This document shows positions 9,790-17,623 of a stretch of DNA of 64,000 bases, piece by piece. The stretch is taken from contig NZ_LHVE01000004.1 of assembly GCF_001269655.1 (NCBI RefSeq), positions 179,951 to 243,950 on the forward strand. The letters run 5' to 3'. A program made the position numbers and the translations under genes. This DNA is from Pseudomonas thivervalensis (GTDB taxonomy: Bacteria; Pseudomonadota; Gammaproteobacteria; Pseudomonadales; Pseudomonadaceae). Numbering within the stretch: position 1 is the first letter of the stretch; each line of letters opens with the position of its first letter. The notes under the pieces were generated by a model. That model saw only the letters and a program-made list of their open reading frames with translations, made no database searches and was not told the DNA's origin.

Positions 9790-10257
9790 ATGACTGACAT
9801 CAACAAAGAATCCATCTCCGTCTTGAACGACCTGATCGAGACCAGTAAGGATGGCCAGGAAGGCTTCAAGACCTGCGCTGAAGACATCAAGCATCCGGAA
9901 CTCAAGTCGCTGTTCGTCCAACGTGCCGCCGATTGCGCAACCGCCGCGGCCGAACTGCAGGCAGCGGTTCGCTCCTTGGGTGGCGATCCGGAAACCTCCA
10001 CCAGCGTCTCCGGTGACCTGCACCGTCGCTGGGTAGACGTGAAAGCCATGTTCACCGGCAAGGATGAAGAAGCGGTGCTCAACGAAGCCGAGCGTGGTGA
10101 AGACCATGCGCTCAAGGCCTACAAGGAAGCGCTTGAGAAAATCACCAAGCACAACCTGGTGGGTATTCGTGATCTGGTTGAGCGCCAGTACCATGGTGTG
10201 CAACGCAACCATGACCAGGTCAAGGCGCTGCGTAACCAGGCGCGCGCCCGGAGTTAA
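9790..10257 (+). CDS. PA2169-type four-helix-bundle protein (DUF2383)
   Basis: 155-aa all-helical cytoplasmic protein matching the PA2169/DUF2383 family: an N-terminal DLIETSKDGQEGFKTCAEDI helix, then AADCATAAAELQAAVRSLGGDPETSTS and EDHALKAYKEALEK. The acidic and histidine residues spaced along the helices resemble ferritin-like bundles, though metal binding is not shown. Members are often stress-induced. It has its own AAGGAA ribosome site and a terminator 20 nt after the stop, so it is probably monocistronic. Confidence 0.8.
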   Translation: MTDINKESISVLNDLIETSKDGQEGFKTCAEDIKHPELKSLFVQRAADCATAAAELQAAVRSLGGDPETSTSVSGDLHRRWVDVKAMFTGKDEEAVLNEAERGEDHALKAYKEALEKITKHNLVGIRDLVERQYHGVQRNHDQVKALRNQARARS

Positions 10258-10273
10258 ACGCGTAGCCAACGCC

Positions 10274-10307
10274 GAAAAAAAAACGCCAGCACGCCTGGCG
10301 TTTTTTT
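10274..10307 (+). terminator. Terminator after the DUF2383 gene
   Basis: A-tract, ACGCCAG-CACGC-CTGGCGT stem and T-tract. The flanking A and T runs make it possibly bidirectional. Confidence 0.85.
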
Positions 10308-10341
10308 GTGGGGGACGACTCAGATTGAAGGTGAACGCTGT

Positions 10342-10517
10342 TGTGGCGAGGGAGCTTGCTCCCGCTGGGCTGCGTGTAGGAGCTGTGTAGGAGCTGACGA
10401 GTGCAACGAGGCTGCGATCTTCCACTGACAATTGAGTCGAGAGCGAAAGATCAAGATCAAAAGATCGCAGGCTTCGCCAGCTCCTACAGAGCCCGGCGGG
10501 AGCAAGCTCCCTCGCCA
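10342..10517. repeat. REP/BIME-type inverted element
   Basis: TGTGGCGAGGGAGCTTGCTC...GAGCAAGCTCCCTCGCCA outer arms around TGTAGGAGCTG and AAAGATCGCAG arms, nearly identical to the element near 8.0 kb. With the terminator it accounts for most of the 387-base gap before the FUSC gene. Confidence 0.8.
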
Positions 10518-10644
10518 AAAAAAGCCTTCGCATGGCGGGGCGACAAACAACTCTGGACTCAAATAGGTAGCTAGCTAATAATTGCATCGCCTATCTCCTC
10601 GTATTGCATCTATCGTTACTGGCGTCCCCCAAAGAGTTTTCCGC

Positions 10645-12645
10645 GTGCCCATTACCTTCCAGGCCTTGTTCGCCCCCGACCGCCTCGCTTTGCAGTTCGC
10701 CATCAAGACCGTGCTTGGCGGTGGACTGGCGTTATGGTTGGCGTTGCGCTGGGGGCTGGAGCAACCGTCATGGGCGCTGATGACCGCAATCATCGTCGCC
10801 CAGCCACTGTCCGGGATGGTGGTGCAGAAGGGCTTGGCGCGATTGGTCGGTACATTGGTGGGCACGGTCATGTCGGTGGTGTTCATGGGCCTGTTTGCCC
10901 AGGCGCCCTGGTTGTTCCTGCTGGCCTTGGCGCTCTGGCTGGGCCTGTGCACGGCCTGTTCGACGCTGCTGCGCAGTGCCTGGTCGTATTCATTCGTGTT
11001 GGCTGGCTACACGGTGGCGATCATTGCCCTGCCAGCCATTTCCCATCCGCTGGGGGTGTTCGACCAGGCAGTGGCGCGCTGCACCGAGATCAGCCTGGGC
11101 ATCGTCTGCGCCACGGCGGCCAGTGCCTTGCTCTGGCCCTTGCGGGTCGAGCGGCAACTGGCCGGTCAGGCCCTGGCTGCCTGGCAAAGCGGCATGCAGG
11201 CCGCCCGTGCGACCCTGGCCGGCGATGCCCAGGCCCGTAAAGGGTTGCTGGAAATCCTTGGCAGGATTGTCGCGGTGGATGCCCAGCGCGAACATGCCTG
11301 GTTCGAAGGCAGCCGTGGCCGACAGCGCGCCCGGGCCATCAGCGGCTTGAGCCAGAAATTGCTGATGCTGTTGCGTCTTTCACGCTCGGTGCGGCGGCAG
11401 TGGAAACAGCTCGATCCCGAGGAAACGGTGGCGCTCCAGCCGTGGATGAACGAGGTGCAGCAAGCCCTCGACGCCGACAGTGCGACCCTGCAAGCCTTGC
11501 GTCCCCGGGTGTGGGATGCCTCCCACGACCCGCAGTTCAGCGCGGCGCAAAGTTATTGCCTGGCGCGTTTCGCCCTGTTGCTCGATACCGCCTTGGCCGC
11601 CTGCGCCGCCTTGACGGCGGTGCAGGAGGGCAGGGAAGCGGCGGATCCACCTCGCACCTTGACGCCTCATCGCGATCTGTCCCTGGCCATGGTCTTTGGC
11701 GCTCGCAGCGCCCTGGCATTCCTGGCAGTGGCCTGTTTCTGGCTGGCGACCGCCTGGCCTGCCGCGTCGGGCGCGCTGGTGCTGACGTGCGTGGTGTGCA
11801 GCCTGTTCGCCAGCCGCGAAAACGGCGCGCAGATCGGCATGAGTTTTCTGCGGGGCATCTTTTTGGCCGTGCCGACGGCGTTCGTGATCGGCGAGCTCAT
11901 ACTCCCGCAATGGAGCAGTTTCGCGATGCTGTGCATGGCCATGGGCGTGCCGTTGTTCTTCGGGGCATTGGGCATGGCCAAGCCGCAGATATTCGCCACG
12001 GCGACGTCGTTCTGCCTGCATTTCGTGGTGCTGATTTCGCCGCTCAATGCCATGAAATACGACGTCGCGGCGTTCTTCAACAACGCCCAGGCGATGATGA
12101 TCGGCGTGGGCGCGGCGGTGCTGGCTTTCAATCTACTGATCTTGCGCAACCCGGCCTGGCACAGCCGTCGCCTGCTGGCCGCGACCCTCCACGACTTGGT
12201 GCGCCTGACCCATCGCAGCCTGCGCGGTGCCGAGAGCTGGTTCGGCGGGCGCATGGCCGACCGGTTGTTGCAGTTGGCGCGGCATTACCCCGAACTGCCG
12301 GTGCAGGCGCGCAGCCGTTGGGACGATGGTCTGCTTGGCCTGGACATTGGCGATGAATTGTTGCATCTGCGCCTGAGCCTGGCCGTCGCCCAAGTGCCGG
12401 ATACCCGGGCGCAGCGCCGTTATTTCGAAGCGTTGGAACAGGTGCTCGAGCGCGGCCCGGCCGGTGACCAGGCCGATGCGCTGGCTTCGGCGAGCGCCGA
12501 GTTCCTGAACGTGCTGTCTGCCCAGCCGGCCAGTGACGCATTGACGTTGGCCCAGGGCGCGGTGGTGCAATTGCAAAACAGTTGGCGCGCCTGGTGCCGC
12601 CAGCACGAACCTGAACGACGGGAGCACAGCCATGGGCTTGCGTGA
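10645..12645 (+). CDS. FUSC-family inner-membrane efflux protein
   Basis: Fusaric-acid-resistance/AaeB-like transporter. Two sets of about five to six membrane helices (about residues 15-165 and 345-505 from this start) are each followed by a soluble cytoplasmic helical region. GTG is chosen because AAAGAG lies 8 bases upstream and the protein then begins at PITFQALFAPDRLALQFAIK; a TTG start 21 codons earlier is possible. 666 aa. First of a three-gene efflux operon: the DUF1656 gene starts inside its 3' end, and a membrane fusion protein follows. Substrates of AaeAB-type pumps are aromatic acids; that is inference here. Confidence 0.88.
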   Translation: MPITFQALFAPDRLALQFAIKTVLGGGLALWLALRWGLEQPSWALMTAIIVAQPLSGMVVQKGLARLVGTLVGTVMSVVFMGLFAQAPWLFLLALALWLGLCTACSTLLRSAWSYSFVLAGYTVAIIALPAISHPLGVFDQAVARCTEISLGIVCATAASALLWPLRVERQLAGQALAAWQSGMQAARATLAGDAQARKGLLEILGRIVAVDAQREHAWFEGSRGRQRARAISGLSQKLLMLLRLSRSVRRQWKQLDPEETVALQPWMNEVQQALDADSATLQALRPRVWDASHDPQFSAAQSYCLARFALLLDTALAACAALTAVQEGREAADPPRTLTPHRDLSLAMVFGARSALAFLAVACFWLATAWPAASGALVLTCVVCSLFASRENGAQIGMSFLRGIFLAVPTAFVIGELILPQWSSFAMLCMAMGVPLFFGALGMAKPQIFATATSFCLHFVVLISPLNAMKYDVAAFFNNAQAMMIGVGAAVLAFNLLILRNPAWHSRRLLAATLHDLVRLTHRSLRGAESWFGGRMADRLLQLARHYPELPVQARSRWDDGLLGLDIGDELLHLRLSLAVAQVPDTRAQRRYFEALEQVLERGPAGDQADALASASAEFLNVLSAQPASDALTLAQGAVVQLQNSWRAWCRQHEPERREHSHGLA

Positions 12646-12838
12646 GTGGTCGATGGGTGGGGTGTTGCTCAGCCCGTTCCTGATTTATGTGGTGCTGGCC
12701 TTGCTGGTGACCGGCGCGCTGCGCCTGTTGCTCAGCCTGGTGCCGGCCGGGCGCTGGATCTGGCATGAAGCCTTGTTCGACTGCGCCCTGTATGTCTGTG
12801 TCCTGACTGTTATTACCGTGGTCCTCGGGCCGCTATAG
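12632..12838 (+). CDS. DUF1656 small inner-membrane protein
   Basis: 68-aa protein with two hydrophobic segments (about residues 10-32 and 45-65), matching the AaeX/DUF1656 subunits that accompany FUSC pumps. The start overlaps the end of the FUSC gene by 14 bases, and the stop is 9 bases before the HlyD-type gene, so it is translationally coupled. Its exact role in the pump is unknown. Confidence 0.85.
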   Translation: MGLREWSMGGVLLSPFLIYVVLALLVTGALRLLLSLVPAGRWIWHEALFDCALYVCVLTVITVVLGPL

Positions 12839-12847
12839 GAGTTGAAC

Positions 12848-13711
12848 ATGCGTACTTCCGTACGTGTCGCCGTCACGCTGTGCATGGTGGTCGTGGCGAT
12901 CTTCGCCGGGTTTCACCTGTGGCAGTACTACATGCTTACGCCCTGGACCCGCGATGCGCGGATCCGCGCCGACGTGGTGGTGATCGCACCCGACGTGTCG
13001 GGGTGGGTACGCGAGCTAAAGGCGGTGGATAACCAGCAGGTCAAGGCCGGCGATCTGCTGTTGAGCATTGATCGTGAGCGTTTCGAGGCGGCGCTGGAGA
13101 AAGCCCGGGCCGTGGTCCAGACACGCCAGCAGCAGTTGAGTCTGCGTGAACACGAGGCCAGTCGCCGCGCCGCCCTGGGGCCCCAGGCCATCAGTGCCGA
13201 ATTGCGGGAAAACGCCCAAATCAACGCCGGCATCGCCCGCGGCGAACTGCGCGAAGCCCAGGCCGAGGCCAAGGTCGCCGAACTCAACCTCGCCCGCAGC
13301 CAGGTCCTGGCCCCCCGCAGCGGTCACATCACCAACCTGCGCCTGGCCGAAGGCAACTACGTGAATGCCGGGCAGCCGGTCATGGCGCTGATCGATGACT
13401 CGACGTTTTATGTGCAGGCTTATTTCGAAGAGACCAAATTGCCCAGGATTCGTGTGGGCGACCCGGTCAAAGTCTGGCTGATGAGTGCTGGCCATGCGCT
13501 GGAGGGCCATGTCGAAAGTATCAGCCGCGGCATTACCGACCGCAACACCAACCCCGATGCGCAGTTGCTGGCGGAGGTCGAGCCGACCTTCAACTGGGTA
13601 CGCCTGGCCCAGCGGATTCCGGTGCGGATCAAGTTGGACAAGGTGCCGGAGGGCGTGAACCTGAGCGCCGGGATGACGGCGAGCGTGCAGGTGCGCGAAG
13701 GCCCGCAATAA
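12848..13711 (+). CDS. HlyD/EmrA-type periplasmic adaptor of the FUSC pump
   Basis: Membrane fusion protein of 287 aa with one N-terminal transmembrane anchor (residues 5-25), then a split lipoyl half (WTRDARIRADVVVIAPDVSGWV), a short coiled-coil hairpin (about 80-140), the second lipoyl half (SQVLAPRSGHITNLRLAEGNYV) and a beta-barrel (YVQAYFEETKLPRIRVGDPVKV). This is the AaeA layout. The ATG is preferred over an in-frame TTG six bases earlier because AGGAG sits 6 bases before it. It completes the operon. Confidence 0.9.
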   Translation: MRTSVRVAVTLCMVVVAIFAGFHLWQYYMLTPWTRDARIRADVVVIAPDVSGWVRELKAVDNQQVKAGDLLLSIDRERFEAALEKARAVVQTRQQQLSLREHEASRRAALGPQAISAELRENAQINAGIARGELREAQAEAKVAELNLARSQVLAPRSGHITNLRLAEGNYVNAGQPVMALIDDSTFYVQAYFEETKLPRIRVGDPVKVWLMSAGHALEGHVESISRGITDRNTNPDAQLLAEVEPTFNWVRLAQRIPVRIKLDKVPEGVNLSAGMTASVQVREGPQ

Positions 13712-13729
13712 CCGCCGCGCTGCATTCCC

Positions 13730-13861
13730 TGTGGCGAGGTAGCTTGCTCCCGCTCGGCGGCGAAGCCGTCGTAAAAAAAGCGTCCGCGTTTGATCAGATC
13801 CAACGCAGGCGCTTTTTTTGGGGCGCTTCGCACCCCAGCGGGAGCAAGCTCCCTCGCCACA
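13730..13861. repeat. REP-type inverted pair enclosing a terminator
   Basis: TGTGGCGAGGTAGCTTGCTCCCGCT and AGCGGGAGCAAGCTCCCTCGCCACA face each other, with a complete intrinsic terminator between them. The element separates the convergent pump operon and MaoC gene. Confidence 0.75.
13773..13819. terminator. Bidirectional terminator between convergent genes
   Basis: An A7 tract, a GC-rich imperfect stem (GCGTCCGCGTT paired with AACGCAGGCGC) and a T7 tract. It can serve the pump operon on the plus strand and the MaoC gene on the minus strand. Confidence 0.85.
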
Positions 13862-13897
13862 GTTCATTCACTCCACAGAGGGTGTGTCGCTTCGAAA

Positions 13898-14368
13898 TCA
13901 ACCGACGGTGATCGCCGGCAACGTCGGCAACGTCACGGTCTGCTGCTTGCGCGGGGCGAGGATCTCGGCTTCGCCGTCCACCACCAGCTCGTCGCGCTGG
14001 TTGAATACGCGGGTGGCGATACGCACGCGGAATTTTGGCAGTTTTTCCAGGATTTCCAGGCGCACGGTCAGGGTGTCGCCGATTTTCACCGGTTTCTGGA
14101 AGCTCATCTGCTGGCCGATGTAGATGGTGCCCGGCCCAGGCAACTCGCACGCCACCGCGGCACTGATCAGCGCACCGCTGAACATGCCATGGGCGATGCG
14201 CTCCTTGAACATGCTCGCCGCGGCGAATTCGGCGTCCAGGTGCACCGGGTTGTGATCGCCCGACATCGCCGCGAACAGCTGGATGTCACGCTCTTCGACG
14301 GTCTTGCTGTAGCTGGCGGTCTGGCCGATCTCGAGGGCTTCGTAAGGGGTGTTGGTAACCTGGGTCAT
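13898..14368 (-). CDS. MaoC-family (R)-hydratase-like protein
   Basis: 156-aa hot-dog-fold protein. The hydratase-2 motif region reads FAAMSGDHNPVHLDAEFAAASMFKERIAHGMFSGALISA, with the Asp-x4-His dyad in DHNPVHLD. Such enzymes hydrate trans-2-enoyl-CoA to (R)-3-hydroxyacyl-CoA. The neighbouring hydrolase and two acyl-CoA ligases match the PA3302-PA3299 order in P. aeruginosa, placing it in fatty-acid metabolism by context. Confidence 0.85.
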   Translation of the reverse strand: MTQVTNTPYEALEIGQTASYSKTVEERDIQLFAAMSGDHNPVHLDAEFAAASMFKERIAHGMFSGALISAAVACELPGPGTIYIGQQMSFQKPVKIGDTLTVRLEILEKLPKFRVRIATRVFNQRDELVVDGEAEILAPRKQQTVTLPTLPAITVG

Positions 14369-14408
14369 CTGTTTCAGATCCTGTGGAGTAAAGAAAAACG
14401 TTGCAGGC

Positions 14409-15353
14409 CTACTCGCTGCGTGGTGGCCGTTTGTGGTTCAAGGCCTGGGCAATCCAGGCCAGCACGTCGGCGGTCACTTCATCGCGGTTGGTCTCATTGA
14501 ACAATTCGTGCCGAGCCTGCGGGTAGATCGTCAATTGCAGGTGTTGGCTGCCGGCGTCGCGCAGGGCGTCGGCCAGATCCTTCAGACGCTTGCCGTCACT
14601 CACCGGATCACATTCGCCACCGATCACCAGCAGGGGCAGGCCCGGATCGATCTGGGCGAGATTGGACGCTTTGCTGATTTGCTGCAAGCCGCCGAGCAGG
14701 TCGACCCACAGTTGATTGGTGCAGCGAAAGCCACACAGCGGGTCGTGGACATATTTATCGACTTCGACCGGGTCACGGCTGAGCCAGTCGAAGGGGGTAC
14801 GGGTTGGTTTGAATTTCTTGTTGAAGCTGCCGAACGACAGCCATTCGATCAAGGCGCTGCGTCCCGCGGCACCCTGGCGTCGACGTTCGAAGCGGGCGAT
14901 CAGGCGAGCGCTGCGGTAGAGCGCCACCGGCTGGAAGTTCGAACCGCTGAGAATCGCCCCGTGCAGACTGGCGCTGTGATGCAGCAGGTAACCCTGGGCG
15001 AGATAGCTGCCCATGCTGTGGCCCAGCAGAATGATGGGCGTATCGGGATGCTGTTGGCCGATGTGATGGTTGAGGCTGGCCAGGTCGCCCACGACCTTGG
15101 CCCAGCCGTCCTCGTCGGCGAAGTGACCGAGAATCGCTTCCTCGCCGGTCTTGCCATGGCCGCGCAGGTCCATCGCGTAGACACCGTAGCCTTCATCGCA
15201 CAGCGCCTGGGCCAGGCGGGCGTAGCGGCCGCTGTGTTCGGCCATGCCATGGGCCAGCATGACCACCGCCACCGGAGCGGTTTCGGGCAGCCACTGGTTG
15301 ACGAACAGGCGGCTGTGGTCGGTCGCGGTCAGCCAGAACGTTTGGTGGATCAT
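14409..15353 (-). CDS. Alpha/beta hydrolase, lysophospholipase-like
   Basis: 314-aa serine hydrolase of the PldB/monoglyceride-lipase branch. Seen are VVMLAHGMAEHSGRYARLAQAL (oxyanion region), GHSMGS nucleophile elbow, the acid in GECDPVSDGK and the late histidine in YPQARHELFNE. The MIHQTFW start is chosen because AAGGAA precedes it; an ATG 14 codons earlier gives an atypical extension. It lies 40 bases upstream of the MaoC gene in the same direction and is divergent from fadD2. Release of fatty acids for the adjacent FadD enzymes is a context-based guess. Confidence 0.82.
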   Translation of the reverse strand: MIHQTFWLTATDHSRLFVNQWLPETAPVAVVMLAHGMAEHSGRYARLAQALCDEGYGVYAMDLRGHGKTGEEAILGHFADEDGWAKVVGDLASLNHHIGQQHPDTPIILLGHSMGSYLAQGYLLHHSASLHGAILSGSNFQPVALYRSARLIARFERRRQGAAGRSALIEWLSFGSFNKKFKPTRTPFDWLSRDPVEVDKYVHDPLCGFRCTNQLWVDLLGGLQQISKASNLAQIDPGLPLLVIGGECDPVSDGKRLKDLADALRDAGSQHLQLTIYPQARHELFNETNRDEVTADVLAWIAQALNHKRPPRSE

Positions 15354-15418
15354 GGCGATTCCTTTTGTGCAGCGTCGCAGCATTGTATAGCGCATCCGTT
15401 GCGTCTCGCCTGATCAGC

Positions 15419-15458
15419 CTGCGTCATGGCAAGAAGATTCACACAATCTATGACGCAG
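15419..15458. promoter_or_regulatory. Inverted repeat upstream of fadD2
   Basis: CTGCGTCAT and ATGACGCAG, perfect 9-bp arms separated by 22 bases, between the divergent hydrolase and fadD2 genes. Possible operator; the GTCAT/ATGAC half-sites recur upstream of fadD1. Confidence 0.4.
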
Positions 15459-15559
15459 GTTGCCATATTTGCCTGATTCGCCATAGCTGCTAGTGTCCCA
15501 GGAGCTCCGCCTCTGCAAGCGATACAGACGCGGCCCGGATATGCTCAGGTAAAGAGGAC

Positions 15560-15567
15560 AAAAACAA
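15560..15567 (+). promoter_or_regulatory. Candidate Hfq/Crc site at the fadD2 start
   Basis: AAAAACAA fits AANAANAA and its last base is the A of the fadD2 start codon; AGAGGA lies just before. Confidence 0.4.
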
Positions 15568-17255
15568 TGCAGCCTGATTTCTGGAATGACAAACGCCCGG
15601 CCGGCGTGCCCTTGGATGTCGACCTCGGGGCCTACAAGTCGGTGGTCGAGGTGTTCGAGCGTTCCTGCAAGAAATTCGCCGACCGCCCGGCGTTCAGCAA
15701 CATGGGAGTGACCCTCACGTATGCCGAGCTCGAGCGCCACAGCGCGGCCTTCGCCGGTTACCTGCAAGCCCATACCGACCTGGCGCCGGGCGATCGTATC
15801 GCGGTGCAGATGCCCAACGTCCTGCAGTACCCGATCGCTGTGTTCGGTGCCTTGCGCGCCGGGCTGGTCGTGGTCAACACCAACCCGCTGTACACCCCGC
15901 GGGAAATGCGCCATCAGTTCAAGGACTCTGGCGCCCGGGCGCTGGTGTACCTGAACATGTTCGGGCAGAAAGTCCAGGAGGTGTTGCCCGATACGGACCT
16001 GCAATACCTGATCGAAGCGAAGATGGGCGACCTGATGCCCACCGCCAAGGGCTGGCTGGTCAACACGATGGTGAGCAAGGTCAAGAAAATGGTCCCGGAC
16101 TATTCGCTGCCCCAGGCCATTGCCTTCAAGAGCGCCTTGCGTCTGGGGCGTGGCCAGGGCATCAAGCCGTTGAAAGTCAGCCTCGATGACATCGCCGTGC
16201 TGCAATACACCGGCGGCACCACCGGGTTGGCGAAGGGCGCGATGCTGACCCACGGCAACCTGGTGGCCAACATGCAACAGGCCCGGGCGTGCCTGGGGCA
16301 GCTCGGCGATGACGGCCAGCCACTGTTGCGCGAAGGCCAGGAAGTCATGATCGCGCCACTGCCGCTGTACCATATCTATGCGTTCACGGCGAACTGCATG
16401 TGCATGATGGTGACCGGCAACCACAACGTGCTGATCACCAATCCGCGGGACATCGGTGGCTTCATCAAGGAATTGAAGAACTGGCGTTTCTCGTTGCTGC
16501 TGGGGCTCAACACGCTGTTCGTGGCGCTGATGGACCATCCAGACTTCAAGACCCTGGATTTTTCCCACCTCAAGGTCACCAATTCCGGCGGCACCGCGCT
16601 GATCAAGGCCACCGCCGAGCGCTGGCAGCAGATCACCGGTTGCGGCATTACCGAAGGGTATGGCCTGACCGAAACTTCGCCGGTGGCGAGTGCCAATCCT
16701 TATGGCGGCAAATCCCGGCTGGGCACGGTGGGAATGCCGGTGCCCGGCACGTTGATGAAAGTGGTCAACGACGATGGCGTCGAGCAGCCCCTGGGCGAGC
16801 GTGGCGAGCTGTGCATCAAGGGCCCGCAGATCATGAAGGGCTATTGGAACAAACCCGAGGCCACGGCCGAAGTGCTGGACAGCGACGGCTGGTTCAAGTC
16901 CGGCGATATCGCGGTGATCGACCCGGACGGTTTCGTGCGCATCGTCGATCGCAAGAAAGACATGATCATCGTCTCGGGTTTCAACGTATACCCCAACGAA
17001 ATCGAAGACGTGGTGATGGCCCACCCCAAGGTGGCCAACTGCGCGGTAATCGGCGTGCCGGACGAGCGTTCGGGAGAGGCGGTGAAGCTGTTCGTGGTGG
17101 CGCGGGAAGCCGGGGTCAGCCTTGAAGAGCTCAAGGCCTACTGCAAGGAGAACTTCACCGGCTATAAGATTCCCAAGCACATCGTGTTGCGGGAATCGTT
17201 GCCGATGACACCGGTGGGCAAGATCCTGCGGCGGGAATTGCGGGATATCGCCTGA
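15567..17255 (+). CDS. fadD2: Long-chain fatty acid--CoA ligase FadD2
   Basis: Activates fatty acids to acyl-CoA with ATP for beta-oxidation. 562 aa. ANL-superfamily motifs are the P-loop YTGGTTGLAKGAML, YGLTETSP, the ATP-binding SGDIAVIDPDGFVRIVDRKKD and the catalytic lysine region VGKILRREL near the C-terminus. The name FadD2 rests on order: in P. aeruginosa PA3300 (fadD2) precedes fadD1. About two-thirds of its sequence is clearly shared with the next gene, so the pair arose by duplication. It is followed by a REP element rather than by a direct operon junction. Confidence 0.93.
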   Translation: MQPDFWNDKRPAGVPLDVDLGAYKSVVEVFERSCKKFADRPAFSNMGVTLTYAELERHSAAFAGYLQAHTDLAPGDRIAVQMPNVLQYPIAVFGALRAGLVVVNTNPLYTPREMRHQFKDSGARALVYLNMFGQKVQEVLPDTDLQYLIEAKMGDLMPTAKGWLVNTMVSKVKKMVPDYSLPQAIAFKSALRLGRGQGIKPLKVSLDDIAVLQYTGGTTGLAKGAMLTHGNLVANMQQARACLGQLGDDGQPLLREGQEVMIAPLPLYHIYAFTANCMCMMVTGNHNVLITNPRDIGGFIKELKNWRFSLLLGLNTLFVALMDHPDFKTLDFSHLKVTNSGGTALIKATAERWQQITGCGITEGYGLTETSPVASANPYGGKSRLGTVGMPVPGTLMKVVNDDGVEQPLGERGELCIKGPQIMKGYWNKPEATAEVLDSDGWFKSGDIAVIDPDGFVRIVDRKKDMIIVSGFNVYPNEIEDVVMAHPKVANCAVIGVPDERSGEAVKLFVVAREAGVSLEELKAYCKENFTGYKIPKHIVLRESLPMTPVGKILRRELRDIA

Positions 17256-17280
17256 GGCCAGAGCGCCCCAGTAGAACCCT

Positions 17281-17369
17281 TGTGGGAGCGAGCTTGCTCG
17301 CGATAACGGTCTATCAGTGCCAGAGATGTGGGCTGATACACCGCTATCGCGAGCAAGATCGCTCCCACA
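17281..17369. repeat. REP inverted pair
   Basis: TGTGGGAGCGAGCTTGCTCG and GCGAGCAAGATCGCTCCCACA facing each other with inner AACGGTCTATCAG/CTGATACACCGCT arms, in the fadD2-fadD1 gap. Confidence 0.75.
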
Positions 17370-17623
17370 TTTTTTTGTGTATCCAGGGCGATTCAGTTGG
17401 GTTTGGAATTTTTACTCTAAAAATGACTACTGGATAGTCATGAGTCATGTTTATGACTGTGGGGGTTGTTTTTGGCTCTAGGCGACCCTCGGCAAAGCTG
17501 CTACTCTCGGCGCGCTTTTGTGACTTCTCGGCCTTGATTCAAGCCAGATTCACCAATAAACACACACCAATAATAATCGCATCAAATGCGGTGAGAATTC
17601 GCGTTGCTGAGGAGTGGGCTTCC
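17370..17623 (+). promoter_or_regulatory. fadD1 leader with clustered ATGAC half-sites
   Basis: The remainder of the 368-base gap between the two ligase genes. It holds ATGACTA-CTGGA-TAGTCAT (17423-17441) followed at once by AGTCAT-GTTT-ATGACT (17443-17458), a possible core promoter AGCTGCTACTCTC (17496-17508) that is almost identical to one before fadD2 (15485-15497), and an A-rich AATAATAA (17569-17576). A separate fadD1 promoter is therefore likely. Confidence 0.5.

Noticed and set aside
10582..10644. TTG start giving a longer FUSC protein
   Set aside because: The GTG at 10645 has a better placed AAAGAG ribosome site and gives the family N-terminus; the extension is not excluded.
15414..17180. 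A 588-codon minus-strand open frame over fadD2
   Set aside because: Exact shadow of the acyl-CoA ligase gene with no ribosome site or family match.
17447..17623. An ATG 59 codons upstream of fadD1
   Set aside because: The extension covers a region dense in regulatory half-sites, has no counterpart in FadD2, and lacks a ribosome site.
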